This document shows, in pieces, positions 1-7,032 of a stretch of 7,925 nt of DNA. The stretch is from NCBI GenBank assembly GCA_004356175.1, contig SMXV01000020.1, positions 1-7,925 of the forward strand, read 5' to 3'. The position numbers and the translations under genes are program-made. Position 1 is the first letter of the stretch; every line of letters begins with the position of its first letter. This DNA is from Acidobacteriota bacterium (GTDB lineage Bacteria > Actinomycetota > Acidimicrobiia > Spongiisociales > UBA5794). Below the pieces are notes generated by a model that did no database searches, was not told the DNA's origin, and saw only the letters and a program-made list of their open reading frames with translations.

Positions 1-179
1 CCGATTGAGACGCCGTCGGGCAGGCTTCCCTCCGCAATGACGAGCGTCGCCATGCCATCTGACGAAACGACCGTAAAACCGGAGTCTTCGGACGTACTGC
101 CGCCACACGCGGAGAGCATGAGGGCTATACCGAGCAACGAGAGGGTCAACGTCTTGTGCGGTAGAACGATGGGGGACAT
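1..179 (-). CDS. Lipoprotein, N-terminal part (cut by window edge)
   Basis: Reading leftwards from the ATG at 179-177, the protein begins with a short n-region (MSPIVLPHKT), a hydrophobic stretch and a lipobox LSAC, with the lipidated cysteine at about residue 25, followed by a Gly/Ser-rich linker. It is therefore an exported, membrane-anchored lipoprotein. Only about 59 residues are visible; the mature part starts with a probable beta-strand segment (FTVVSSDGMATLVIAEGSLP), too little to assign a family. A purine-rich AGGGAGG lies about 12 bases before the ATG (positions 192-198), a rather distant Shine-Dalgarno sequence. The gene diverges from another lipoprotein gene starting at 359. Function unknown. 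Confidence 0.75.
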   Translation of the reverse strand, partial: MSPIVLPHKTLTLSLLGIALMLSACGGSTSEDSGFTVVSSDGMATLVIAEGSLPDGVSI

Positions 180-300
180 GACGAGTAAGAACCTCCCTGT
201 GACTCGAAACAATAGCAGAGGCATCCCGCGGCGGCTGGGTCGAGTTCGATCGCGAACAACCGCAGTTGTCGGGAACCTCTGTGGTTAGCCTGTCGTCAGA

Positions 301-315
301 CCGGCGAATCGCCGG
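301..315. repeat. 15-base palindrome in the leader of the discoidin lipoprotein gene
   Basis: CCGGCGAATCGCCGG is a perfect inverted repeat: seven bases on each side of a central A. As RNA it would form a 6-pair GC-rich hairpin with a 3-base loop, 43 bases before the ATG at 359. It lies in the 179-base gap between two divergent lipoprotein genes. It could be an operator for a dimeric regulator or a leader hairpin. No T-run follows, so a terminator is unlikely. A smaller inverted repeat (GTTCG/CGAAC, 244-248 and 253-257) lies in the same gap. The symmetry is directly visible; the role is inferred. Confidence 0.4.
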
Positions 316-358
316 GATGGCCGTGACTGTGGGTATCAGGCCTGGGAGAGATAATCGA

Positions 359-1186
359 ATGCAACGTAGATGGTCTACTTATGTGATGCTTGCGGTCGGA
401 CCTGTACTCGTTCTGGCAGCGTGTTCTAGCACTACCGATGTGGGCGAGATTCAAGATTTTTCTCAGATTCAATCGAGTGACTTCGAGTTCACGACAGACG
501 CGAACGGTGTTGTACGGATGAACGTCACGACCAACCTCGACGCAGCCTGTTCAATCGCATACGGCGAGACTGATGCTCTCGGAACCGTTGGAACTGACGA
601 CGATATGGGCGGTGGAGCGCACGCCAAACACGAGGTTGTCCTTATCAACGCTGAGCCAGGCAAGACGTACAGCTTCCGTGTCCAGGGCGCCGATGCAAGC
701 GGCACCCTCTACCAGAGCACGGTGTCGACCTTCACTGCTCCGGAGCTGCCAGAGGAATCCGATGACGCAATGGATGGGCATGGCGAGAACCTCGCTCTCG
801 GTGCAACCGTTCTCGACGTCAGCTCAGTCTTCTCCGATTCATGGTCAGGGGAGAATGCTGTCGATGGAGACATCAACACCGAATGGGCGACCAAGGGCAG
901 CGGCGATGATGCATACATCGTGATAGACCTCGGCTCCTCGCAACAGATAACCGGTGTCGAGTTCATCACGAGGACCATGAGCGACGGCACGGCAACGACG
1001 ACCGAGTTCACAGTGACCGTCGATGACGGCGACACGTACGGGCCGTTCCCAGCTGGCGATCAGGATGACCCGCGCTTTGTGGTGGTCGACTTCTCAGGTC
1101 AGGTTCTTCGCTTTGATGTTGCAGTGTCCACCGGTGGCAACACAGGTGCGATTGAGATCCGAGCCTTCGCTGGAATGAGTGGCTGA
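359..1186 (+). CDS. Discoidin-domain (F5/8 type C) lipoprotein
   Basis: A 275-residue secreted lipoprotein. The n-region MQRRW is followed by a hydrophobic segment and the lipobox LAAC (residues 19-22, lipidated Cys22). Residues about 35-128 look like a fibronectin type III-like beta-sandwich (Y-x-F-R-V-x-G-x-D near 104-112, as in N-terminal domains of purple acid phosphatases). An acidic linker (about 129-142) leads to a C-terminal discoidin/F5-8C domain (about 144-272) with typical features: N-L-A at its start, AVDGDINTEWAT, and YIVIDLG. Such domains usually bind carbohydrate or other surface ligands; no catalytic domain is present. I chose the ATG at 359 because GGGAGAG (344-350) sits 8 bases before it and the signal peptide begins there; an upstream in-frame start at 266 would add 31 residues ahead of the signal peptide. 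Domain assignment is from motif recognition; the ligand is unknown. Confidence 0.85.
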   Translation: MQRRWSTYVMLAVGPVLVLAACSSTTDVGEIQDFSQIQSSDFEFTTDANGVVRMNVTTNLDAACSIAYGETDALGTVGTDDDMGGGAHAKHEVVLINAEPGKTYSFRVQGADASGTLYQSTVSTFTAPELPEESDDAMDGHGENLALGATVLDVSSVFSDSWSGENAVDGDINTEWATKGSGDDAYIVIDLGSSQQITGVEFITRTMSDGTATTTEFTVTVDDGDTYGPFPAGDQDDPRFVVVDFSGQVLRFDVAVSTGGNTGAIEIRAFAGMSG

Positions 1187-1213
1187 GAACAAAATCGGTA
1201 CCACTTCGGACCA

Positions 1214-1219
1214 TAGAAT
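1214..1219 (+). promoter_or_regulatory. Candidate -10 box (TAGAAT) for metB
   Basis: TAGAAT matches the sigma70-type -10 consensus TANNNT and ends 8 bases before the metB ATG at 1228. Transcription would start at or next to the start codon, so the mRNA would be leaderless. No Shine-Dalgarno sequence and no clear -35 box are visible. Its spacing is the longest of the series in this window, so it is the weakest member. Confidence 0.35.
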
Positions 1220-1227
1220 GTCATGTC

Positions 1228-2379
1228 ATGACAGAAGATCAATTCGAGACGCTCGCGATTCATGCAGGACAGGAGCCCGATCCGACCACCGGCGCCGTTG
1301 TTGTCCCCATATACGCCACGTCAACGTACGCGCAGCAGTCCCCCGGAGTACACAAGGGATACGAATACTCCCGAACCGACAACCCGACCCGCACGGCGCT
1401 TCAGGTTCAGCTCGCCGCTCTTGAAGGAGTAGGCGAGACGGACGACGGTGGTTGTGTCGCGACGGCCTCAGGGATGGCCGCAACCGCAATGATTGGCTAT
1501 CTCCTCAAGCCGGGCGACCACATCGTGCTTCCCGACGATGCCTATGGTGGAACGTTCAGGATCGTGTCGGAGGTGTTCGCCGATCACGGTATCTCCTGGA
1601 CCGCTGGGGATTTGACCACCGTTGGGGGAATCCAGGCTGCGACGACTGACAGGACCAAGGTCATCTGGGTTGAGACACCCACAAATCCGCTGCTTCGTAT
1701 CGTCGACATTGCCGTAGCAGCAGAGGTTGCGAAAGCATGTGGGGCGTGGCTTGTTGTTGACAACACGTTCGCTTCGCCGTACCTGCAGCAGCCTCTTGCG
1801 CTCGGAGCGGACATGGTGCTGCACAGTTCAACGAAGTACCTCGGTGGCCACTCAGACACAGTTGGAGGAGCAATCATCACCAACGACCAGGATCTCCATG
1901 AACGGTTGCGCTATCTCCAGAACGCAACGGGACCTGTTCCTGGACCGTTCGATTCGTATCTCGTTCTCCGCGGTGTCAAGACTCTTGCACTGCGAATGGA
2001 TCGTCACTGCCACAATGCTGCAGCAATAGCACAGTTTCTGGTCGACGATGCCCGTGTGGCAGACGTCTGGTACCCCGGTCTTCCAACCAATCCGGGCTAC
2101 TCGGTCGCCCGGAACCAGATGACCGGATTCGGCGGCATCGTGTCGTTCACACCTTCTGGGGGAGACGACGCAGCACGCTCCATCGTCGAAAGAACCAGGC
2201 TGTTCTTCCTCGCGGAATCTCTCGGCGGCGTCGAGTCGCTCATCGAGATACCGGCGCTAATGACGCATCTGTCGGTTGAAGGGACTGACCTTGAGGTGCC
2301 GAGCAACCTTGTGCGGCTCTCCGTCGGTGTTGAACATGTTGACGACCTGATCAGCGACCTCGATAGGGCGCTTGGTTGA
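1228..2379 (+). CDS. metB: Cystathionine gamma-synthase family PLP enzyme
   Basis: A 383-residue member of the Cys/Met-metabolism PLP-dependent family (fold type I). MetB condenses an activated homoserine ester with cysteine to give cystathionine, a step in methionine synthesis by transsulfuration; it is cytosolic and usually tetrameric. Visible landmarks: YEYSRTDNPTR (45-55) with the phosphate- and substrate-binding Tyr and Arg of the family, SGMAA (81-85), VETPTNP (148-154), VVDNTF (176-181) with Asp178 for the pyridine nitrogen, and HSSTKYLGGHSD (199-210) with Lys203 as the PLP Schiff-base lysine. The C-terminal LAESLGGVESLIE and the SNLVRLSVGVE segment are also typical. Length is normal. 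From memory the overall sequence resembles mycobacterial MetB, but cystathionine gamma-lyase and O-acetylhomoserine sulfhydrylase are close relatives and cannot be excluded. There is no Shine-Dalgarno sequence at the ATG. The stop overlaps the rsgA start. Confidence 0.9.
   Translation: MTEDQFETLAIHAGQEPDPTTGAVVVPIYATSTYAQQSPGVHKGYEYSRTDNPTRTALQVQLAALEGVGETDDGGCVATASGMAATAMIGYLLKPGDHIVLPDDAYGGTFRIVSEVFADHGISWTAGDLTTVGGIQAATTDRTKVIWVETPTNPLLRIVDIAVAAEVAKACGAWLVVDNTFASPYLQQPLALGADMVLHSSTKYLGGHSDTVGGAIITNDQDLHERLRYLQNATGPVPGPFDSYLVLRGVKTLALRMDRHCHNAAAIAQFLVDDARVADVWYPGLPTNPGYSVARNQMTGFGGIVSFTPSGGDDAARSIVERTRLFFLAESLGGVESLIEIPALMTHLSVEGTDLEVPSNLVRLSVGVEHVDDLISDLDRALG
2365..2379 (+). promoter_or_regulatory. 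Ribosome binding site and TTGA stop-start overlap coupling metB to rsgA
   Basis: The metB stop TGA (2377-2379) overlaps the proposed rsgA start TTG (2376-2378), and AGGG (2365-2368) lies 7 bases before that TTG inside the metB end. This supports a two-gene operon with translational coupling and decides the TTG start: the residues it adds (LGWD near position 7) are typical of RsgA N-termini and would be lost from the next ATG at 2438. Confidence 0.6.
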
Positions 2380-3404
2380 GCGGTCTTGTCGACCTTGGCT
2401 GGGACGCCGCCTGGCAGGGCGAGCGTGACCATCTTGACATGGACGGCGACCCATACAGAATTGTGCGCCACGACGGCGTCAAAGTTCTCGTCTCGGATGG
2501 TGAATCGACGATTCACGCATTGTTTCCGAGGTCCCTTCAGCTCGCCGTTGGCGACTGGGTCCTTGTAAAGAACGAGACCGTTGCAGCGTTGTTACCGAGA
2601 CGGACGGTTCTCCAGCGTGATCACGAGATCCGGGGACCGCAACTTATTGCGTCAAACATTGATCTCGTCCTTGTGGTATTCGGTGTCGATAGGCCACTTC
2701 GTCAGTCAAAGGTGATGCGGTTCGTCGCGTTTGCGTGGGACATCGGAGCAGAGCCCATCGTGATCCTCTCCAAAGTCGATCTTGTTGACGATGCGTCTGA
2801 ATCAGTCGATCAAGTTGCGGCTTGGGTGCCCAACGTGCAGGTTCATACAACATCCATCGAAACGGGAGAGGGCATTGCAGAGATTTTCTCGATGCTCGAG
2901 GGCTGCACTGGAACACTGATTGGCGAGTCTGGTGCTGGGAAGTCGTCCATTGTGAATGCCCTCATGCAGGACGAGGTTGCGTGGGTCGGCGAGGTAAGGG
3001 CGGCGGACGCGAAGGGCCGTCACATCACGTCACATCGTGAGCTGCATCTTCTTCCTGGGGGCGGGATGATCATCGACAATCCCGGAGTGAGGGCCCTTGG
3101 CCTTGCTGCTGATGGAGAAGGCGTCGATTCACTGTTCTCGGATATCGATGATCTTGTCTCGGAATGCAGATTCCGCGACTGCTCGCATCAGTCTGAACCC
3201 GGCTGTGCCGTTGCCGCAGCGGTCGCGTCAGGGGAAATTTCGAGAGAACGCGTGGCCGCGTACATCAAGTTCACCAACGAACAGGGAGAGACCCGAAAGC
3301 GCTCGGATGCAAAGGAACTCACCGCGCATTTTCGAAAAGAGGCAACCGAAGCACGAGAAGCCCGAGAAGTCCGCGACCGCGACGACATCAACCCCGACGG
3401 CTAG
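2376..3404 (+). CDS. rsgA: Ribosome small-subunit biogenesis GTPase RsgA
   Basis: A 342-residue circularly permuted GTPase of the RsgA/YjeQ/EngC family, which acts late in 30S subunit maturation and hydrolyses GTP when bound to the small subunit. An N-terminal OB-fold region (about 25-85) precedes the GTPase domain, whose motifs occur in permuted order: G4 SKVD (132-135), then the P-loop GESGAGKSS (183-191), the switch region GRHITSHR (214-221) and G3 DNPG (234-237). A C-terminal zinc site follows with the family spacing Cys264, Cys269, His271, Cys277 (CRFRDCSHQSEPGC), then a charged helical tail rich in Glu and Arg that ends at 342. All key residues are present and length is normal. The start is TTG, overlapping the metB stop and coupled to it. 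Family and function are well supported by motifs; the specific partners in this organism are inferred. Confidence 0.95.
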   Translation: MSGLVDLGWDAAWQGERDHLDMDGDPYRIVRHDGVKVLVSDGESTIHALFPRSLQLAVGDWVLVKNETVAALLPRRTVLQRDHEIRGPQLIASNIDLVLVVFGVDRPLRQSKVMRFVAFAWDIGAEPIVILSKVDLVDDASESVDQVAAWVPNVQVHTTSIETGEGIAEIFSMLEGCTGTLIGESGAGKSSIVNALMQDEVAWVGEVRAADAKGRHITSHRELHLLPGGGMIIDNPGVRALGLAADGEGVDSLFSDIDDLVSECRFRDCSHQSEPGCAVAAAVASGEISRERVAAYIKFTNEQGETRKRSDAKELTAHFRKEATEAREAREVRDRDDINPDG

Positions 3405-3633
3405 GAGCGCCTTTGGCTTGCCCCCGAGAGTGCGCAGGATTCTCGCAAGGAGCTCGTCTTGTATGGGTTGTTCCCTCCAGAGAGCGCAGCGAGGGTCAGA
3501 GAGAGTGACGCCGCGCATCTGCGTGTCTTCGCGATGCCACCTCGTGGATCGAAGGTTGATCTGATGAGTTCGCCTGCGCAAGACGCAGGTCAGGGAGGGT
3601 GGAGACGACGGGGTCAGTCGGCGGTTTTGGAGG
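3405..3633. other. Hairpin-rich noncoding gap between convergent genes
   Basis: This 229-base gap separates rsgA from the convergent PPOX gene and holds no convincing gene. It contains a run of short inverted repeats: CGAGAG/TTCTCG (3425-3430 with 3440-3445, one wobble pair), CAAGG/TCTTG (3446-3450 with 3457-3461), GGG/CCC (3465-3467 with 3473-3475), CCCTC/GAGGG (3473-3477 with 3491-3495, exclusive of the previous pair) and CCTGCG/CGCAGG (3573-3578 with 3584-3589). None is followed by a T-run on either strand, so classic intrinsic terminators are not evident. It could act as a bidirectional transcription end, a dispersed intergenic repeat or a structured RNA; the sequence alone does not decide. 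Confidence 0.35.
3573..3589. repeat. Perfect 6-base-pair hairpin near the PPOX gene end
   Basis: CCTGCG and CGCAGG flank a 5-base loop; a G-T wobble pair at 3572/3590 extends the stem. It lies about 45 bases beyond the stop of the minus-strand PPOX gene and could help end transcription or protect the 3' end of either convergent transcript. No U-tract follows on either strand, so Rho-independent termination of the usual type is doubtful. Confidence 0.35.
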
Positions 3634-4023
3634 TCACGACCGGCCCGTGATCGTGTCGATTTCGATTTCGTAGTTGACGCGTACTTGGCCCTCGGTGCCG
3701 AACTGGTAGGCGTCGTGGTCGAGATACTTCTTGGCGAGTCCGTCGATGAGCCAGAGCCCGTCCGTTGCCGTTTTGACGACCTTGCCCTGCATGACGATGT
3801 TGGTATACGGCTCGTCAAGGGGACTGAAAGACAGCGCAACACGTGGGTCCTGCTCGATGTTGCGTGGCTTGATTCGTCCTTCAGCGGTCGAAAAGAGGAC
3901 TATGTCCCCGCGCCGTCCAATCCACACAACGGATACCTGTGGGGAGCCGTCCGGGTTGATTGTGGCTATGTGAACAAAAACCTTCTGGTCGAGTGCTTCT
4001 TTGACGTCTTCGGGAATCTGCAT
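3634..4023 (-). CDS. PPOX-class (probably F420-dependent) flavin/deazaflavin oxidoreductase
   Basis: A 129-residue single-domain protein of the pyridoxamine-5'-phosphate-oxidase-like split beta-barrel superfamily. Typical features are the N-terminal helix followed by VHIATINPDGSPQVSVVWI (17-35), the segment IVLFSTAEGRIKPRNI (41-56), and QDPRVALSF (58-66), a pattern common in actinobacterial PPOX-class F420-binding proteins. These proteins form homodimers and reduce small substrates using F420H2 or FMN; some bind biliverdin or heme. The substrate cannot be read from the sequence. The ATG at 4023 has no Shine-Dalgarno sequence but has a TACGTT box 6 bases before it, so the gene probably has its own leaderless promoter although it lies 69 bases downstream of the LCP gene on the same strand. 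Family call is firm; F420 versus FMN is inferred. Confidence 0.85.
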   Translation of the reverse strand: MQIPEDVKEALDQKVFVHIATINPDGSPQVSVVWIGRRGDIVLFSTAEGRIKPRNIEQDPRVALSFSPLDEPYTNIVMQGKVVKTATDGLWLIDGLAKKYLDHDAYQFGTEGQVRVNYEIEIDTITGRS

Positions 4024-4029
4024 GAAGGA

Positions 4030-4035
4030 AACGTA
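4030..4035 (-). promoter_or_regulatory. Candidate leaderless -10 box (TACGTT) for the PPOX gene
   Basis: On the minus strand TACGTT ends 6 bases before the ATG at 4023, the spacing at which the transcript would begin at the start codon. No Shine-Dalgarno sequence is present and no -35 consensus is seen. Confidence 0.45.
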
Positions 4036-4092
4036 GCAGGTCGCAGTTCGTTGCCATACGCGCTGTACCTCGCGGTCCCAGCCGAAATAGAC

Positions 4093-5145
4093 CTACTTGC
4101 CAGGGAATGGCACTCCTGCCAGGAAGGCGTCGATCACGGCCTGTGTCTCGTCGATACGAACTACATAGGCTCGTCCGTCGGAACCTTTCGAGTTCCTTAC
4201 AGGCAGCGTTGCATTGTCGATGTCCTTCGACTTGAGCGTCAGGGCGTCCTTGCCAAGTGACGCCATCAGGCCGAGGGTGAGCCCCTCGTCTGCCTTGATC
4301 TGGGCTGCGAACGTCGGAAGGAACGAAGGCAGGTTGAAAGCGCTTGACGGAGATGTCACCTGACTGAACAGTGCGATCAGAATCTCCTGCTGACGGCCGG
4401 TACGAGAAATGTCGCCACCACTTGTGCTCTTCCATGCACCGTTCTTGAGAATCTCATAGTGCCGGGAGCGTGCGTACGCAACGGCCTCTTCCCCATTGAG
4501 TGTGTGGCGACCAGCCTCCGTCTGAAACCCAGAAACCTTGTCCCTGCCGGGGTATGTGAAGTCGAGGGTCACGCCACCGAGAGAGTCGACAACAGCACCG
4601 ACTCCTGCGAAGTCGATTTCGACGTAATTGTGGATTGGTATGCCAGTCTCGGATTGGATTGTCTTGACGAGCAGATCCGGACCGCCAATGACATATGAGG
4701 CGTTGATTCGGTTGGTTCCGTGGCCTGCGATATTCGCCTTGAGGTCGCGAGGGATGCTCAACATCTGTATCCGCTCACCCGGAACGAGGTGGGCGATAAT
4801 CATGACATCGGTGCGCCTGCCCTTGACGTTTCCGAACTTGTCGTCCCAGTCGTCCGGCAGTGTCGACCGATCGTCGACACCAACAATGAGAATATTGACG
4901 AATCCCGTTGAGCTCGCTGAGACAGCATCGAGTGACGTGAGGTCCGAGGCGGCTATGCGTTCAATCTTGCCTTCGGTGTACCGGAGGAAGCTGTAACCAG
5001 CAAAGACACCAACGACCATGAGGCCAAGGACGACCAGTACGAACTTCTGGGCGAGATTCCAGCGGCGCTTGTGTGGCTGCGGCTGCTGTGGAGCACTTCC
5101 GCGGACGCGCGGGATCTCGGGAAATGTTTCGGTGGTACGGGACAT
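4093..5145 (-). CDS. LytR-CpsA-Psr (LCP) family cell-wall glycopolymer ligase
   Basis: A 350-residue type II membrane protein: a cytoplasmic Pro/Arg-rich N-terminus (1-32), one transmembrane helix (about 33-54) and an extracytoplasmic LCP domain. LCP enzymes move polyprenyl-phosphate-linked glycopolymers (teichoic acid, arabinogalactan or capsule) onto peptidoglycan. Landmarks are ILIVGVDDRS (85-94, Asp91), GRRTDVMII (109-117, Arg111 and Asp113), SIPRD (130-134, Arg133), RINASY (146-151), NYVEIDFAGVGAVVDSLGG (173-191), YARSRHY (224-230) and DISRTGRQQEIL (245-256), covering the residues that bind the pyrophosphate, metal and lipid in the family. Length is normal, with no extra LytR C-terminal domain. 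The start ATG has no Shine-Dalgarno sequence but a TACCCT box 7 bases upstream. It diverges from ilvD across 79 bases. The exact polymer is not predictable. Confidence 0.93.
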   Translation of the reverse strand: MSRTTETFPEIPRVRGSAPQQPQPHKRRWNLAQKFVLVVLGLMVVGVFAGYSFLRYTEGKIERIAASDLTSLDAVSASSTGFVNILIVGVDDRSTLPDDWDDKFGNVKGRRTDVMIIAHLVPGERIQMLSIPRDLKANIAGHGTNRINASYVIGGPDLLVKTIQSETGIPIHNYVEIDFAGVGAVVDSLGGVTLDFTYPGRDKVSGFQTEAGRHTLNGEEAVAYARSRHYEILKNGAWKSTSGGDISRTGRQQEILIALFSQVTSPSSAFNLPSFLPTFAAQIKADEGLTLGLMASLGKDALTLKSKDIDNATLPVRNSKGSDGRAYVVRIDETQAVIDAFLAGVPFPGK

Positions 5146-5152
5146 GCGCTGA

Positions 5153-5158
5153 AGGGTA
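5153..5158 (-). promoter_or_regulatory. Candidate leaderless -10 box (TACCCT) for the LCP gene
   Basis: On the minus strand TACCCT ends 7 bases before the LCP start codon at 5145. There is no Shine-Dalgarno sequence. It lies in the 79-base divergent gap shared with ilvD. Confidence 0.4.
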
Positions 5159-5211
5159 GAAACGCGATTCAGTTACCGCTCCGATGAGGCGGGCAACCTT
5201 CAGGCGCGGAG

Positions 5212-5217
5212 TACGCT
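5212..5217 (+). promoter_or_regulatory. Candidate leaderless -10 box (TACGCT) for ilvD
   Basis: TACGCT ends 7 bases before the ilvD ATG at 5225. A GAGG (5218-5221) sits only 3 bases before the ATG, too close for a good ribosome binding site, so a leaderless transcript is more likely. No attenuator-like leader peptide fits in the 79-base gap. Confidence 0.4.
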
Positions 5218-5224
5218 GAGGATC

Positions 5225-6892
5225 ATGCCAAACAAGATCAATTCGCAGGATGTAACGATTGGGCCAGCGCGTGCGGGTGCCCGTGCAATGCTCAGGGCTG
5301 TCGGATTCGGGGAGGACGACTTCGCTCTTGCTCAGGTCGGCCTTGTCTCTGCCGGAAACGAGGTCACCCCGTGCAACGTCACCGGACCTAAACTGACCGC
5401 ATTCGCGAAGATCGGTGTGCGCGAGGCTGGCGCGATCGGTCTTCAGTTTTCGACGATTGCTGTGTCTGACGGTATCGCAATGGGCCACGAGGGCATGCGT
5501 GCATCGCTCGTATCACGAGAGATCATTGCTGACTCCGTTGAACTTGTCATGCATGCCGAACGTTTCGATGCAATGGTCTCGGTTGCCGGATGTGACAAGT
5601 CACTGCCTGGCATGCTGATGGTTGCGGCCCGTCACAATCTGCCGTCGGTATTTCTCTACGGCGGCGCGTCACTTCCGGGAAGGATCAACGGCAAGGACAT
5701 TTCCGTTGTTGACGTGTTTGAGGGCATAGGGGCACACAGCAAGGGCACCATCACTGACGCCGAGTTGCTGGCAATCGAGCAGAACGCCTGTCCAGGGGTT
5801 GGGTCCTGCGCGGGGATGTTCACAGCCAACACGATGGCAGCCATCGGTGAGGCCATTGGCATGTCGCTGCCAGGTTCAGCGTGCGTACCAGCTGTTGATT
5901 CTCGCCTTGAAGATTTCGCGCGTCGGTCCGGGGCAGCTGTCGTAGCGCTTCTTGACGCAGATATCCGACCACGGGACATCATGACCCGCAAGGCATTCGA
6001 GAACGCGGTGACGACAGTGATGGCCCTCGGCGGATCGACAAACGCAGTGCTCCACCTCCTTGCAATCGCGAACGAGGCTGAGGTTGATCTCACCCTCGAG
6101 GACTTCGACGCCATCTCGCGTCGAACGCCCCACATTGCTGACATGAAACCGTTCGGCAAGTATCACATGGTCGATCTCGACCGCATCGGTGGCATACCTG
6201 TGGTTCTCAAAGCCTTGCTCGACGGAGGCCTTCTGCACGGCGACGCTCTGACTGTCACAGGCGCAACGATGTCGGAGAATCTGAAGCATGTCGTCATCCG
6301 AACCGACCAGGATGTCGTGGTTCCGATTGCGACACCACTCGCACCTGAGGGCGGAATCGTGATTCTTCGTGGTTCGCTCGCACCTCAGGGTGCGGTCATC
6401 AAGACTGCCGGTATCGATCTCGACGTGTTCGAAGGACCTGCCCGGGTGTTCAACGACGAACAGGATGCTCTCAATGCGCTGTGGGACGACAACCTACGAC
6501 ACGGCGATGTGGTCATCGTTCGGTACGAGGGGCCTAAAGGCGGTCCGGGCATGCGCGAAATGCTTGCTATCACTGCCGCCATCAAAGGTGCTGGTCTCGG
6601 CAAGGACGTTCTTCTCATAACCGACGGACGGTTCTCCGGAGGCACGACCGGCATGTGCATCGGTCACGTTGCCCCTGAGGCTGCGAACGGCGGCCCGATC
6701 GCGTTGGTTGAGGAGGGCGACTTGATCAGGGTAGATCTCCCTGCCCGGACGATCGAGATTGTTGTTGATGCCGATGTTCTGGAGGCTCGCTCTGAAAAAT
6801 GGACCGGAATCGAACCCCGGTATACGAGGGGTGCGCTTGCGAAGTACGCGAAGCTTGTCGGGTCGGCCGAATCGGGGGCTGTGCTCGGATAG
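5225..6892 (+). CDS. ilvD: Dihydroxy-acid dehydratase
   Basis: A 555-residue IlvD/Edd-family enzyme. It dehydrates 2,3-dihydroxyisovalerate and 2,3-dihydroxy-3-methylvalerate to the 2-keto acids used for valine, leucine and isoleucine, in the cytosol. Cluster ligands are visible: Cys50 in TPCN, Cys123 in AGCDKS and Cys195 in CPGVGSCAGMFTANTM, the arrangement seen in [2Fe-2S] dehydratases; the CDK motif supplies the metal-binding Asp124 and Lys125. Other markers are SDGIAMGHEGM (81-91), GGSTNAVLHL, the C-terminal GPKGGPGMREM and DGRFSGGTTGMCIGHVAPEA. The Arg/Lys-poor middle and total length are normal for the short branch of IlvD. The sugar-acid dehydratases of the same family are less likely given these motifs and length. 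It stands alone, without other ilv genes nearby, and probably has its own leaderless promoter. Confidence 0.96.
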   Translation: MPNKINSQDVTIGPARAGARAMLRAVGFGEDDFALAQVGLVSAGNEVTPCNVTGPKLTAFAKIGVREAGAIGLQFSTIAVSDGIAMGHEGMRASLVSREIIADSVELVMHAERFDAMVSVAGCDKSLPGMLMVAARHNLPSVFLYGGASLPGRINGKDISVVDVFEGIGAHSKGTITDAELLAIEQNACPGVGSCAGMFTANTMAAIGEAIGMSLPGSACVPAVDSRLEDFARRSGAAVVALLDADIRPRDIMTRKAFENAVTTVMALGGSTNAVLHLLAIANEAEVDLTLEDFDAISRRTPHIADMKPFGKYHMVDLDRIGGIPVVLKALLDGGLLHGDALTVTGATMSENLKHVVIRTDQDVVVPIATPLAPEGGIVILRGSLAPQGAVIKTAGIDLDVFEGPARVFNDEQDALNALWDDNLRHGDVVIVRYEGPKGGPGMREMLAITAAIKGAGLGKDVLLITDGRFSGGTTGMCIGHVAPEAANGGPIALVEEGDLIRVDLPARTIEIVVDADVLEARSEKWTGIEPRYTRGALAKYAKLVGSAESGAVLG

Positions 6893-7032
6893 ACACGTCG
6901 GCGATGCGGATGGGCGCCCGGGCCGTCGTATCTACCTTCCCTCTCCGCAGGGGTCGAACATGTTCTGTAGCGGGCCGAGGTTTGCGCCAGAGGCACGCGA
7001 CAAAGTGGGCAACGGTGAATCGAGTTCGCTTG

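Noticed and set aside
37..288. An 83-residue plus-strand frame at the left end
   Set aside because: It is antisense to the lipoprotein at 1-179 and has no recognisable features.
266..358. An upstream start for the discoidin lipoprotein
   Set aside because: It would place 31 residues before a normal signal peptide. The ATG at 359 has a well-placed Shine-Dalgarno sequence.
3228..3842. A 204-residue open frame on the minus strand across the 3405-3633 gap
   Set aside because: It overlaps rsgA antisense and the PPOX gene in another frame, and its ends are Ser/Arg-rich shadow sequence. The middle part over the gap alone is not enough to call a gene.
3685..4260. A 191-residue open frame on the plus strand
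   Set aside because: It lies antisense to the PPOX gene and the end of the LCP gene, both of which have clear family motifs; its translation shows no recognisable domain.
3881..4435. A 184-residue open frame on the minus strand
   Set aside because: It is an alternative frame of the LCP and PPOX genes, Arg-rich and without domain signs.
4961..5488. A 175-residue open frame on the minus strand across the LCP-ilvD gap
   Set aside because: It overlaps ilvD antisense and the LCP start in another frame, and would span two promoters; no protein-like pattern is seen.
6912..6923. Overlapping palindromes GGGCGCCC and GCCCGGGC after ilvD as a terminator
   Set aside because: The potential stems are only four pairs without a real loop and no T-run follows on either strand.
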